A stretch of 6,823 bases of DNA from Candidatus Bipolaricaulota bacterium (GTDB lineage: Bacteria; Bipolaricaulota; Bipolaricaulia; RBG-16-55-9), in assembly GCA_015487455.1 (NCBI GenBank), contig WFPR01000082.1, positions 1 to 6,823 on the forward strand, given 5' to 3'. A program made the translations under genes and the position numbers. Below the pieces are notes generated by a model. That model searched no databases. It had not been told where the DNA came from and worked only from the letters and a program-made list of their open reading frames with translations. Below are positions 1 through 5,809 of this stretch, piece after piece (positions within the stretch are counted from its first letter, which is position 1; each line of letters starts with the position of its first letter).

Positions 1-761
1 CCCGGCACCCCGCGCACGTCCACGCCCAGATCGCGTTGGGCGACCTCCGCGAGGCGGGCCAGGGCCCGCTCCAGCGCGTCGCACTGCTCGGGCGTGGCCC
101 CCTTCTGCGGCATGTAGAGCCGCGCGCCCCGCGGCCCGAGCAGCGGGCTCTTGACGTCCAGGAGCGCGACGAGCCGGACGCGCCTCAGGCGGGGGTCGAG
201 CGTCGAGAGGTCAAGTCGGGCGAGTCGGGAGAGCCCGGCCCCGCCCTCGGGGATCTCGCGCCCGCGGGCGTCGAGCAGCTTGGCGCCGAGCGCCTTTAGG
301 AAGCCGGCGCCCCCGTCGACGGTGGCGCTCCCCCCGAGCCCGAGCCAGATCTCCCCCGCTCGGGCGTCGAGGGCGGCCCGCACCAGCTGGCCCACCCCGT
401 ACGTCGACGCTCGAAGGGGCTCGCGCTCCTCAAGCTTGAGGCGCGCGAGCCCGGCGGCGCGGGCCATCTCGACCACGGCGACGCGCCCGCGCCCGTGCTG
501 GCCCTCGGGCTCGAGGAGCCCGAACTCCGCCTCGACCTCGCGGCCCAGGGGGTCTCGGACGCGGGCGGAGCGCGTTTGGCCGCCCAGCGCGTGCAGGAGC
601 ACCTCCAGGGTGCCGTCGCCGCCGTCGGCCAGGGGCCGTTCGACCAGCTCCGCCGAGTCGGGCAGCGCCGCCCGCAGCCCCCGGGCGATCGCCCCGGCCG
701 CCGCGAGGGGCGAGAGGCTCCCCTTGAAGGCCGTCGGCGCGATCAGCACCTTCAAGCCCAT
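1..761 (-). CDS. Glycerate 2-kinase (GarK/GlxK class II family), C-terminus cut off by window edge
   Basis: Cytoplasmic kinase expected to convert D-glycerate plus ATP to 2-phosphoglycerate, which enters lower glycolysis. I translated the open frame by hand: 253 codons from the ATG at 761 to the window edge, against a usual family length of about 370-380, so roughly the last third is missing. Family motifs appear in order: APTAFKGSLSP (residues 8-18), PLADGGDGT (43-51), AVVEMARAAGL (95-105), STYGVGQLVRAAL (119-131), GLGGSATVDGGAGFLKALGA (141-160) and LDVKSPLLGPRGA followed by PQKGATPEQ (201-226). The start sits where the family normally begins (M..KVLIAP). It lies 5 bases after the stop of the mannosylglycerate synthase-like gene and has no good Shine-Dalgarno, so translation probably depends on coupling. 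Family assignment is strong. The product (2- rather than 3-phosphoglycerate) comes from family knowledge, and the link to mannosylglycerate metabolism is inferred from position. Confidence 0.93.
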   Translation of the reverse strand, partial: MGLKVLIAPTAFKGSLSPLAAAGAIARGLRAALPDSAELVERPLADGGDGTLEVLLHALGGQTRSARVRDPLGREVEAEFGLLEPEGQHGRGRVAVVEMARAAGLARLKLEEREPLRASTYGVGQLVRAALDARAGEIWLGLGGSATVDGGAGFLKALGAKLLDARGREIPEGGAGLSRLARLDLSTLDPRLRRVRLVALLDVKSPLLGPRGARLYMPQKGATPEQCDALERALARLAEVAQRDLGVDVRGVP

Positions 762-766
762 GGAGC

Positions 767-1969
767 TTACGGCGCTCGACGGTAACGGGCGCCGTACTCG
801 TAGGCGTACTGGGCTTGACGCTCGGTGGCCTCCTCGGCCTGCTCGAAGCTCCCGGCCTCGTGGTGGGCGAAGGCCAGCACCCGCAGCTGCCAGCAGGCGA
901 AGATGACGTCGTGGTAGACGACGTCGTAGTTCCGCTGGATGTAGCCGCGGGCCAGCCGGTCGAGCAGCGGCACCCACGTCTCGGGGTTGAGCTCGCGGCT
1001 GCGCCTCTGAAACTCCGCGGGGTCGAAGAGGCTCAGCACCAGCTTGCGGAGCTCGGGCTCGACGCCCAGCTCCTCCAAGCGGGTCTCGGGCTCGCGCAGC
1101 CCCCGGACGAACGTGAAGAAGCGCTCCTCCTGCTCGCTCAGATCGACGTACTTCAGGGTGCGGACGTCCTCGCCGACGCGCTCCGGCGGCTCCTCGGGCT
1201 TAACGTCCTTGACGGTCATCGCCCGCACGTCGGGGACGGCCGCCAGCCGCCCGTGGAGGTCGATCTGGCGGCACATCTCGTCGAAGCACTCGACGAGCAT
1301 CTGGCGCAGCTCCGTCAGGCTCTTCGACTTGTGGGTCTTCTGCGTCAGGTACACCTCGACGACGGGGAAGCCCTCGACGACGGTGTTGACGGTGATGAAG
1401 GTGTCGATGCCCCAGTGGTGGGGCGGGTCGATCGTCTGGCCGTGGAGCAGGAAGTGGACCAGCTCGTCGGTCATCGCCAGCTCGCCGCCCAAGGGCTGGT
1501 GGATGTTGCGGCCCTCGGGGAAGTAGAGGCTCATGAGCGGGCGGGTCACGTGGCGGGTGATCTGGGCGTCGAGGGGGCTGCGGTCGAAGTAGCCGCGGGC
1601 CATCGCGGCCCCGTGCTTCACCAGCCCCTCGTAGAGCAGCTCGCACCACCGCGGGGTCACGGAGCGGATGTCGCCGTCCAAGAACAAGATTCGTCGGTAG
1701 CCCGCGCCCAGCGCCCACTCCATCCCCGTGACCATCGCCCCGCCCTTGCCCGTCCCCCTCAGGTAGCTCTGCAACAGCTCGATGCGGCGGTTCGGGTACT
1801 TCAGGCGCAGGTCGGGGAGGGCCCGGGCCAGCTCCGTGTACGTGCCGTCCGTCGACCAGCCGTCGACGAAGCAGACCCCCTTGACCACCTGCGACCTCAA
1901 CGCCTGTTCGGCGACGAACAGGGGCGTCCGCCCCTCGTTGCGCTCCGGGATGATCAGCACCGTGGGCAT
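767..1969 (-). CDS. mgs: Mannosylglycerate synthase-like glycosyltransferase (GT78 type)
   Basis: Probably transfers a sugar from a nucleotide sugar (GDP-mannose by homology) to D-glycerate in one step, giving mannosylglycerate, a compatible solute of thermophiles. The 400 residues match the length and layout of Rhodothermus marinus MgS (397 aa) as I recall it. Visible features: GT-A N-terminus (MPTVLIIPERNEG), RGTGKGG with K75 (71-77), a metal-binding D98-G-D100 in FLDGD, IHQPLGGELAM (156-166), HWGIDT with D189 (185-190), metal-ligand-like H213, and LRQMLVECF (221-229). A helical C-terminal part contains CWQLRVLAF, like the WTTRVLNYT of MgS. After H213 the loop reads KSKSL, where the Rhodothermus enzyme has an Arg and a Tyr that contact substrate; this loop looks more like GT81 glucosyl-3-phosphoglycerate synthases (HRNRPL). 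The sugar donor and acceptor are therefore not certain. The gene starts 6 bases after the GT4-toroid stop, and manC in the same operon favours GDP-mannose. Confidence 0.82.
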   Translation of the reverse strand: MPTVLIIPERNEGRTPLFVAEQALRSQVVKGVCFVDGWSTDGTYTELARALPDLRLKYPNRRIELLQSYLRGTGKGGAMVTGMEWALGAGYRRILFLDGDIRSVTPRWCELLYEGLVKHGAAMARGYFDRSPLDAQITRHVTRPLMSLYFPEGRNIHQPLGGELAMTDELVHFLLHGQTIDPPHHWGIDTFITVNTVVEGFPVVEVYLTQKTHKSKSLTELRQMLVECFDEMCRQIDLHGRLAAVPDVRAMTVKDVKPEEPPERVGEDVRTLKYVDLSEQEERFFTFVRGLREPETRLEELGVEPELRKLVLSLFDPAEFQRRSRELNPETWVPLLDRLARGYIQRNYDVVYHDVIFACWQLRVLAFAHHEAGSFEQAEEATERQAQYAYEYGARYRRAP

Positions 1970-1975
1970 CGACGC

Positions 1976-1982
1976 TCACCCC
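1976..1982 (-). promoter_or_regulatory. Ribosome binding site of the mgs-like gene overlapping the upstream stop
   Basis: GGGGTGA on the minus strand ends six bases before the ATG at 1969. Its TGA is the stop codon of the GT4-toroid gene. A ribosome finishing the first gene therefore stands on the binding site of the next, a typical arrangement for translational coupling of functionally linked proteins. Confidence 0.6.
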
Positions 1983-4351
1983 GCTTGGGTTCGTCGGGCG
2001 TCGGACCCTTGGGGGTCGCGGCCCCGCTCGCGGTCGCGCGCCCAGTGATCGTGGTCGAGCAGCCGCATCTCCAGCCAGGAGAGCCAGAAGGCCAGCGTCG
2101 ACTCCGCGCCCAGGTTCTCGTTGACGCGGTCGGGCTGGAGGCCGTCGTAGCAGCCGCCGGAGCGCGGGTCGTAGAGCGCCAGTCCCAAATCGTTGCGCCC
2201 CAAGAACCAGTCGAAGGCGCGGTGGGCCTCCTCGTGCCAGCGCGCCTCGCCCGTCAGGCGGTAGGCGGTGAGGGCCGCGGCCACGGTGGCGTGCGCTTCA
2301 AGGGGTTGCTGGTCGAAGCGCGCCCGCTCCCCGCCCCGGCGGTAGAAGCCCCGGTTGCCGATGGGCACGAAGTGCCCTTCTTCGGCCCGCTGAACCCCGC
2401 AGAGCCAGCCCAGCGCCTCGAGCCCGACGTCGATGAGCTCGTCGCGCTTGAGCGCCTGGCCCGCCAGGAGCAGCGCGTGGGGCAGGGTCGCGTTGTCGTA
2501 CGTCAACGCGTCCTCGAACCAGGGCCAGTCGGGCGCCCCGTGGCGCTCGTGGAGCGCGAGCAGGCGCCCGGCCAGCTCCTCGCAGGCCCTCAAGGCCTCC
2601 CGGCTGCCGGGGAACGCCTGCAAGTATTCGTAGAGCCCCAAGATCGAGAAGGCCCAGGCGCGCGGGCTCTGGAGCTTGAGCGCCTCGGGGAGCGCCTGGT
2701 CGAAGAGCCGTCCGGCCACCCCGCGCAGGCCCCGCCGCGCGGAGCGGTGCATCACCGTCCCCAGGGCCCAGAGCGCCCGCCCGTGGCTGTCCTCGGAGCC
2801 GACCTCCTCGCGCCAGCGGCGGTCGTAGCCCAAGACGTTGCGGAACCGCCCCGTCTTGGGGTTGAAGGCGTACCACAGGAACGCCAGGTAGCGCACGGCC
2901 AGCTCGTGAGCCCCGGCGTCCCCCTCGCCCAGGGCCTCCAAGAGCGCGGCCATGCGGAGCGCCCGCGCGTTGTCGTCGGTCGTGTAGCCCTCGTGGTAGT
3001 TGGGCACGGTGAAGACGGCGTGCTGGACCATGCCCGTGTCGTCGGTGAGCCGCCGGACGTGGTCGAGCTTCAGGGGCGGGAGCTCCCGGGCTCGGGCCTC
3101 CGGGGGCCTGGCCCTGGCCGGGGCCGCGGCCCCGGCCACGGGGTGGGGCGCGCGCAGGCGGGCCTCCCACGCCCGCTTGAAGCTCTCCATGTAGCGCTGG
3201 GCCACCCGCGGCCAGATCATCGCCCGCCCGAAGAGATACGCGCGCTTGCGCATCGCGTGCATTCGGGTGGGGTTCTCGAGCAGCTCGACGACGGCGTCGG
3301 CGATGGCCCCCGCGTCGCGGAAGGGCACCAGCACCCCGCGCCCCTCGGCCAGCAGCTCCTCGGCGTACCAGTAGGGCGTCGAGACGATCGCCTTCCCCGC
3401 GCCGAGCGCGTACGACAGCGTCCCCGACGCGATCTGCTCCTTGTTGACGTAGGGCGTGATGTAGATGTCCGCGGCCCCGATGTAAGCGATCAGCTCCTCC
3501 AGGCTCACGAAGCGGTCGTCGAAGACGACGTGCCGCTCCAGCCCGAGCCTCCGCACCCGCTCCTCGAGCGACCGGCGGTAGACGTCGCCCTCGTGGCGCC
3601 GGACGCTCGGGTGCGTCGGCCCGAGCACGATGTAGACCACCTCGGGGTGGCGCTCCACAATTCGGGGCAGCGCCTCGAGGACGTACTCGATCCCCTTGTT
3701 GCGCGAGAGCAAGCCGAACGTCAGGAGCACCGTCCGCCCCTCGACCCCGAATTGGTCCTTGTAGAAGTTCGGGTCGACGAAGGGCATGTCGGGGACGCCG
3801 TGGGGGATGTGGTCGATCTTCGCCTCGGGCACGCCGTAGACCTCGCGCAGGAACTCCACGCCCTTGCGGCTCAGCGACACCACCCGGTCCGAGAGCTGGA
3901 CCAGCTCCTCGAGCACGGCCCGCTGCGCCGGGGTGGGCTCCCTCAAAATCGTGTGCAGGGTGGTCACGACGGGCATGCGCAGCTCGCGCAGCAGCGCCAG
4001 CACGTAGCGGCCCTCCGGCCCGCCGTAGATCCCGTACTCGTGCTGGACGCAAACGCGATCGACGTTGTTCGTGTTCAGGAAGTCGGCCGCCCGGCGGTAC
4101 GACGCCAGGTTGCCCTCGCGGATCTCGAAGCGCACCCGGGGGGGATAGTCGTAGCCCTCCTCGGTGTCGGTGACGGCGACGGCGAAGCAGTCGAGGTCGG
4201 GGTACTGGGCCGCGATCGCCTCACAGAGGTCGTGGGTGAAGGTCGCGATCCCGCACCGGCGCGGGGGGTAGTCGCCGATGAACGCGATACGGCGGAGCCA
4301 GCGGACCCGCCGGGGCCGGCCGCCGCCCTCGCCTTCCAGCCCGACCGCCAC
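1976..4351 (-). CDS. GT4 glycosyltransferase fused to an alpha/alpha-toroid (glycosidase-like) domain
   Basis: A 791-residue two-domain protein. Residues about 19-395 form a GT-B retaining glycosyltransferase of family GT4: an N-terminal Rossmann segment RIAFIGDYPPRRCGIATFT (21-39), VQHEYGIYGG (102-111), TTLHTILREP (130-139), HIPHGVPD (181-188), TFGLLSRNKGIEYVLEALP (211-229) and ITPYVNKEQIASGTLSYALG (298-317), where E305 sits in the usual EX7E-type donor region. Residues about 401-425 are a low-complexity Ala/Pro/Arg linker. Residues about 430-765 are helical with repeated aromatic and acidic motifs typical of (alpha/alpha)6 barrels: YTTDDNARALR (456-466), GSEDSHGRALWALG (518-531), WFEDALTYDNATLPHALL (611-628), QQPLEAHAT (681-689) and VNENLGAESTLAFW (743-756). 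No signal peptide or membrane segment is seen. The start is a GTG with AGGGGG nine bases upstream; no ATG or GTG lies nearer the conserved RIAFIGDYPP. The substrate is unknown. Operon context suggests GDP-mannose as donor. Confidence 0.85.
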   Translation of the reverse strand: MAVGLEGEGGGRPRRVRWLRRIAFIGDYPPRRCGIATFTHDLCEAIAAQYPDLDCFAVAVTDTEEGYDYPPRVRFEIREGNLASYRRAADFLNTNNVDRVCVQHEYGIYGGPEGRYVLALLRELRMPVVTTLHTILREPTPAQRAVLEELVQLSDRVVSLSRKGVEFLREVYGVPEAKIDHIPHGVPDMPFVDPNFYKDQFGVEGRTVLLTFGLLSRNKGIEYVLEALPRIVERHPEVVYIVLGPTHPSVRRHEGDVYRRSLEERVRRLGLERHVVFDDRFVSLEELIAYIGAADIYITPYVNKEQIASGTLSYALGAGKAIVSTPYWYAEELLAEGRGVLVPFRDAGAIADAVVELLENPTRMHAMRKRAYLFGRAMIWPRVAQRYMESFKRAWEARLRAPHPVAGAAAPARARPPEARARELPPLKLDHVRRLTDDTGMVQHAVFTVPNYHEGYTTDDNARALRMAALLEALGEGDAGAHELAVRYLAFLWYAFNPKTGRFRNVLGYDRRWREEVGSEDSHGRALWALGTVMHRSARRGLRGVAGRLFDQALPEALKLQSPRAWAFSILGLYEYLQAFPGSREALRACEELAGRLLALHERHGAPDWPWFEDALTYDNATLPHALLLAGQALKRDELIDVGLEALGWLCGVQRAEEGHFVPIGNRGFYRRGGERARFDQQPLEAHATVAAALTAYRLTGEARWHEEAHRAFDWFLGRNDLGLALYDPRSGGCYDGLQPDRVNENLGAESTLAFWLSWLEMRLLDHDHWARDRERGRDPQGSDARRTQAG
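3115..3138. repeat. 24-bp perfect palindrome inside the GT4-toroid gene
   Basis: The arm TGGCCGGGGCCG (3115-3126) is followed without a spacer by its exact reverse complement (3127-3138). On the minus strand it encodes residues 405-413 (VAGAAAPAR), part of the linker between the glycosyltransferase and toroid domains. The palindrome may be only a by-product of Ala/Pro/Gly codons in very GC-rich DNA, or may act as a pause hairpin in the mRNA between the two domains. Confidence 0.7.
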
Positions 4352-4360
4352 GCTTGACTG

Positions 4361-4366
4361 CCCCCT
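4361..4366 (-). promoter_or_regulatory. Ribosome binding site of the GT4-toroid gene
   Basis: AGGGGG on the minus strand lies nine bases before the GTG at 4351. It is the only purine-rich Shine-Dalgarno-like stretch near the conserved N-terminus and supports the GTG start. Confidence 0.5.
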
Positions 4367-4401
4367 TTCCCCTGCCGCTGCCGCCCTTCCCTACGCGTAC
4401 G

Positions 4402-4432
4402 CGCCCTCGGCGGGCGCTTGAGCGCGAGGGCG
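4402..4432 (-). other. Hairpin directly after the manC stop codon
   Basis: CGCCCTCG (4402-4409) is repeated inverted as CGAGGGCG (4425-4432), and a nested GCGC-TTGA-GCGC (4414-4425) can form inside it. The hairpin starts at the base following the manC stop in the 81-base gap before the GT4-toroid gene. No U-run follows, so it is not a classical intrinsic terminator. It could slow polymerase, protect the manC message from 3' decay, or set unequal expression of manC and the genes after it. Confidence 0.45.
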
Positions 4433-5500
4433 TCAGAGGTACTCGTCCTTGCCCAGCTGCTTCAGCCGCTCGACGAGCTTGCGGACGTCCTGGGCGCGCT
4501 CCCGGGGGCAGACGAGCACCGCGCCGCCGGAGAGCACCACGACCAGATCTCGCAGCCCGATCGCCCCGATCAGCCCGTCGTCGCTGTACAGCACCGACCT
4601 CGAGCAGTCGAGCGCCACGACCTCGCCCCGCGTCACGTTCCCCTGCTCGTCCTTCTCCAGCAGCTCGGCCAGGGCGGACCACGACCCGACGTCGCTCCAG
4701 CCGTAGTCCCCGACCACCACGGCGCAGTTCCTGGCCTTCTCCATCACGCCGTAGTCGATCGAGAGGTCGGGGAACGTCTCGTAGGCTTGAGCGACGGCCT
4801 CGGGGGTGAAGCCCGCTTGCTCAATCTCTAAAAGCCCCGCGTACAGCTCGGGGAGGTGCTCGTGCAGCGCTCCCAGGATCTCCCGCACCCGCCAGACGAA
4901 CGTCCCGCTGTTCCAGAGGTGATTCCCCTGCTCGACGAACCTCGCGGCGGTGGCGAGGTCGGGCTTCTCCACGAAGCGCCGCACGTGGTAGACCCCCTGA
5001 TAGCCCAGCTCCTTCAAGGGGTCGCCCAGCTCGATGTAGCCGTAGCCCGTCTCGGGGTAGCGCGGCCGGATCCCGATCGTGACCAGGTAGCCCTTGAGGG
5101 CCACGTCCTTGGCCAGGAGCAGCGTCTTGAGGAACGCGTCGAGGTCGTCGATGTAGTGGTCGGAGGGGAGGACGGCGAAGACGGCCTCCTCACCCTGGGG
5201 GCTGCGCCGCTTGATCTCCAGGGCGGCCAGGCCGATGGCCGCGGCGGTGTTGCGCGACCGGGGCTCGGCCAGCACGTTCCCCTCGGGCAGATCGATGTGC
5301 TTCCTCACGCTCTCGAGCTGCCCTCGCTGCGTGATCACGAGGATGCGCTCGCGGGTGAAGAGCCCCTCCAGGCGCTCGAGCGTCTGGGCGATGAGGGGGC
5401 TCGTCCCGACGATGTCGAGCAGCTGCTTGGGCTGGTTCCTGCGGCTCTTGGGCCAGAAGCGCGTCCCGCTGCCCCCGGCGAGCACCACGGCGTAGAACAT
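4433..5500 (-). CDS. manC: Mannose-1-phosphate guanylyltransferase (GDP-mannose pyrophosphorylase), single-domain
   Basis: Makes GDP-mannose from GTP and mannose 1-phosphate in the cytoplasm, supplying the donor for mannosyltransferases. The 355-residue length fits the catalytic domain alone; the phosphomannose isomerase extension of bifunctional ManC/AlgA enzymes (about 480 aa) is absent. Motifs: nucleotide-binding loop VVLAGGSGTRFWPKSR (5-20), PKQLL (24-28), AEPRSRNTAAAIG (78-90), LPSDH (111-115), ETGYGYIE (150-157), FVEKP (176-180), NSGTFVWR (197-204), SIDYGVMEKA (247-256) and YGWSDVGSW (266-274). The ATG at 5500 begins exactly at the conserved MFYAVVLAGG and has GGAG seven bases upstream. 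It is the first gene of the minus-strand operon, followed after 81 bases by the GT4-toroid gene. Downstream glycosyltransferases point to a solute or mannoside as the end product rather than generic cell-wall supply, but that is inference. Confidence 0.95.
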   Translation of the reverse strand: MFYAVVLAGGSGTRFWPKSRRNQPKQLLDIVGTSPLIAQTLERLEGLFTRERILVITQRGQLESVRKHIDLPEGNVLAEPRSRNTAAAIGLAALEIKRRSPQGEEAVFAVLPSDHYIDDLDAFLKTLLLAKDVALKGYLVTIGIRPRYPETGYGYIELGDPLKELGYQGVYHVRRFVEKPDLATAARFVEQGNHLWNSGTFVWRVREILGALHEHLPELYAGLLEIEQAGFTPEAVAQAYETFPDLSIDYGVMEKARNCAVVVGDYGWSDVGSWSALAELLEKDEQGNVTRGEVVALDCSRSVLYSDDGLIGAIGLRDLVVVLSGGAVLVCPRERAQDVRKLVERLKQLGKDEYL

Positions 5501-5507
5501 CCTTCGG

Positions 5508-5511
5508 CTCC
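5508..5511 (-). promoter_or_regulatory. Ribosome binding site of manC
   Basis: GGAG on the minus strand lies seven bases before the ATG at 5500 and supports that start. A stronger GAGGAGG (5520-5514) lies 13 bases away, which is rather far, and may act as a standby site. Confidence 0.6.
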
Positions 5512-5574
5512 AGCCTCCTCGTCCTCGTCCCCGTCCCGTCGCGTTCGCGCGGGTGGTCGCCTCGAGCTCCCGTC

Positions 5575-5603
5575 AGTATAGAGCGTCGCGGGGCGGGTTG
5601 CAC
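5575..5603 (-). promoter_or_regulatory. Candidate promoter of the manC operon
   Basis: On the minus strand TATACT (5580-5575) matches five of six -10 consensus bases. With a 17-base spacer the -35 would be GTGCAA (5603-5598), matching only three of six. Transcription would begin near 5568, giving a 5' leader of about 68 bases before the manC ATG. The weak -35 overlaps an inverted repeat, CGGGT-TGC-ACCCG (5594-5606), which could be an operator. No other good -10 is visible between manC and the rRNA promoter. Confidence 0.45.
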
Positions 5604-5646
5604 CCGGCCCCCGGCGCCGCGGCCCGTTCGGGGGCCCTGGCTTGAC

Positions 5647-5674
5647 TTGACAAGGGCCCCGGCCGTGGTATAAT
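5647..5674 (+). promoter_or_regulatory. Consensus sigma70-type promoter of the rRNA operon
   Basis: A perfect -35 TTGACA (5647-5652) and a perfect -10 TATAAT (5669-5674) are separated by 16 bases. Transcription would start near 5681, about 130 bases before the 16S 5' end. The sequence just after the -10 (ACTCGCGCC) is GC-rich, as in discriminators of stringently controlled rRNA promoters. Upstream of the -35 the DNA is GC-rich, so there is no AT-rich UP element. A second TTGACT at 5642 has a 21-base spacer and is unlikely to be used. Confidence 0.9.
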
Positions 5675-5679
5675 ACTCG

Positions 5680-5717
5680 CGCCAGCGGCCGGAGGAGACC
5701 CAACCACGGCCCTGGCG
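5680..5717 (+). other. Stem-loop at the start of the rRNA leader
   Basis: CGCCAG (5680-5685) pairs with CTGGCG (5712-5717), and directly inside it GGCC (5687-5690) pairs with GGCC (5708-5711), with one bulged C at 5686 and a 17-base loop holding GGAGGAG. This gives ten G-C-rich pairs. The stem begins at the predicted transcription start, so it would cap the 5' end of the pre-rRNA. It may protect the leader or help early folding; the role is inferred. Confidence 0.55.
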
Positions 5718-5718
5718 G

Positions 5719-5735
5719 GCGCTCAACGCGAGCGC
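5719..5735 (+). other. Second leader hairpin of the rRNA transcript
   Basis: GCGCTC (5719-5724) and GAGCGC (5730-5735) form a perfect six-base-pair stem with loop AACGC. The stem can grow to eight pairs if G5718-U5736 and G5717-C5737 form, in competition with the end of the preceding stem-loop. There is no T-run after it, so it is not an intrinsic terminator. It is probably part of leader folding. Confidence 0.45.
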
Positions 5736-5756
5736 TCAATCCGTGCGCAGCGAGCT

Positions 5757-5768
5757 TGGTCTTTGACA
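5757..5768 (+). promoter_or_regulatory. boxA-like antitermination element in the rRNA leader
   Basis: TGGTCTTTGACA lies about 42 bases before the 16S 5' end. It resembles the boxA core (TGCTCTTTAACA in E. coli) and the TCTTTGA(A/C)AA element found before 16S genes in many bacteria. The likely role is recruitment of the NusB/NusE antitermination complex to the nascent rRNA. The call rests on sequence likeness and position. Confidence 0.7.
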
Positions 5769-5809
5769 AGTGGATAGCGCGACGAGGGTCCTGCCTGAGC
5801 GACGTACTT

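Larger units (their letters stand above)
5501..5809. other. Divergent intergenic region between manC and the rRNA operon
   Basis: These 309 bases hold no gene. They contain the manC leader and candidate promoter, the rRNA promoter, two leader hairpins and the boxA-like site described separately. Between the two promoters lie two further short GC-rich symmetries: the palindrome CGGCGCCG (5612-5619) and the hairpin GGCCC-GTTCGG-GGGCC (5621-5636). Either could be a protein-binding site or a by-product of composition. No tRNA is seen here. Confidence 0.7.

Noticed and set aside
151..906. Plus-strand open frame of 251 codons at the left end
   Set aside because: It lies opposite the glycerate kinase gene and has Arg/Ser/Pro-rich composition without any recognisable domain.
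767..1969. Glucosyl-3-phosphoglycerate synthase (GT81) as the identity of the mgs-like gene
   Set aside because: The QPLGGE and HxxxxL loop are shared, but the WGIDT motif, LVECF and the C-terminal helical part with WQLRVLAF match GT78 better, and manC supports GDP-mannose. Kept as an alternative only.
815..4357. Plus-strand open frame of 1180 codons spanning two minus-strand genes
   Set aside because: It is antisense to the mgs-like and GT4-toroid genes, which carry clear conserved motifs. Its translation is low-complexity (rich in Val, Leu, Gly, Arg, Glu, Pro), as expected from a stop-free frame opposite GC-rich codons.
5642..5674. Alternative -35 TTGACT at 5642-5647 for the rRNA promoter
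   Set aside because: The spacer to the -10 would be 21 bases, while the exact TTGACA at 5647 gives 16.
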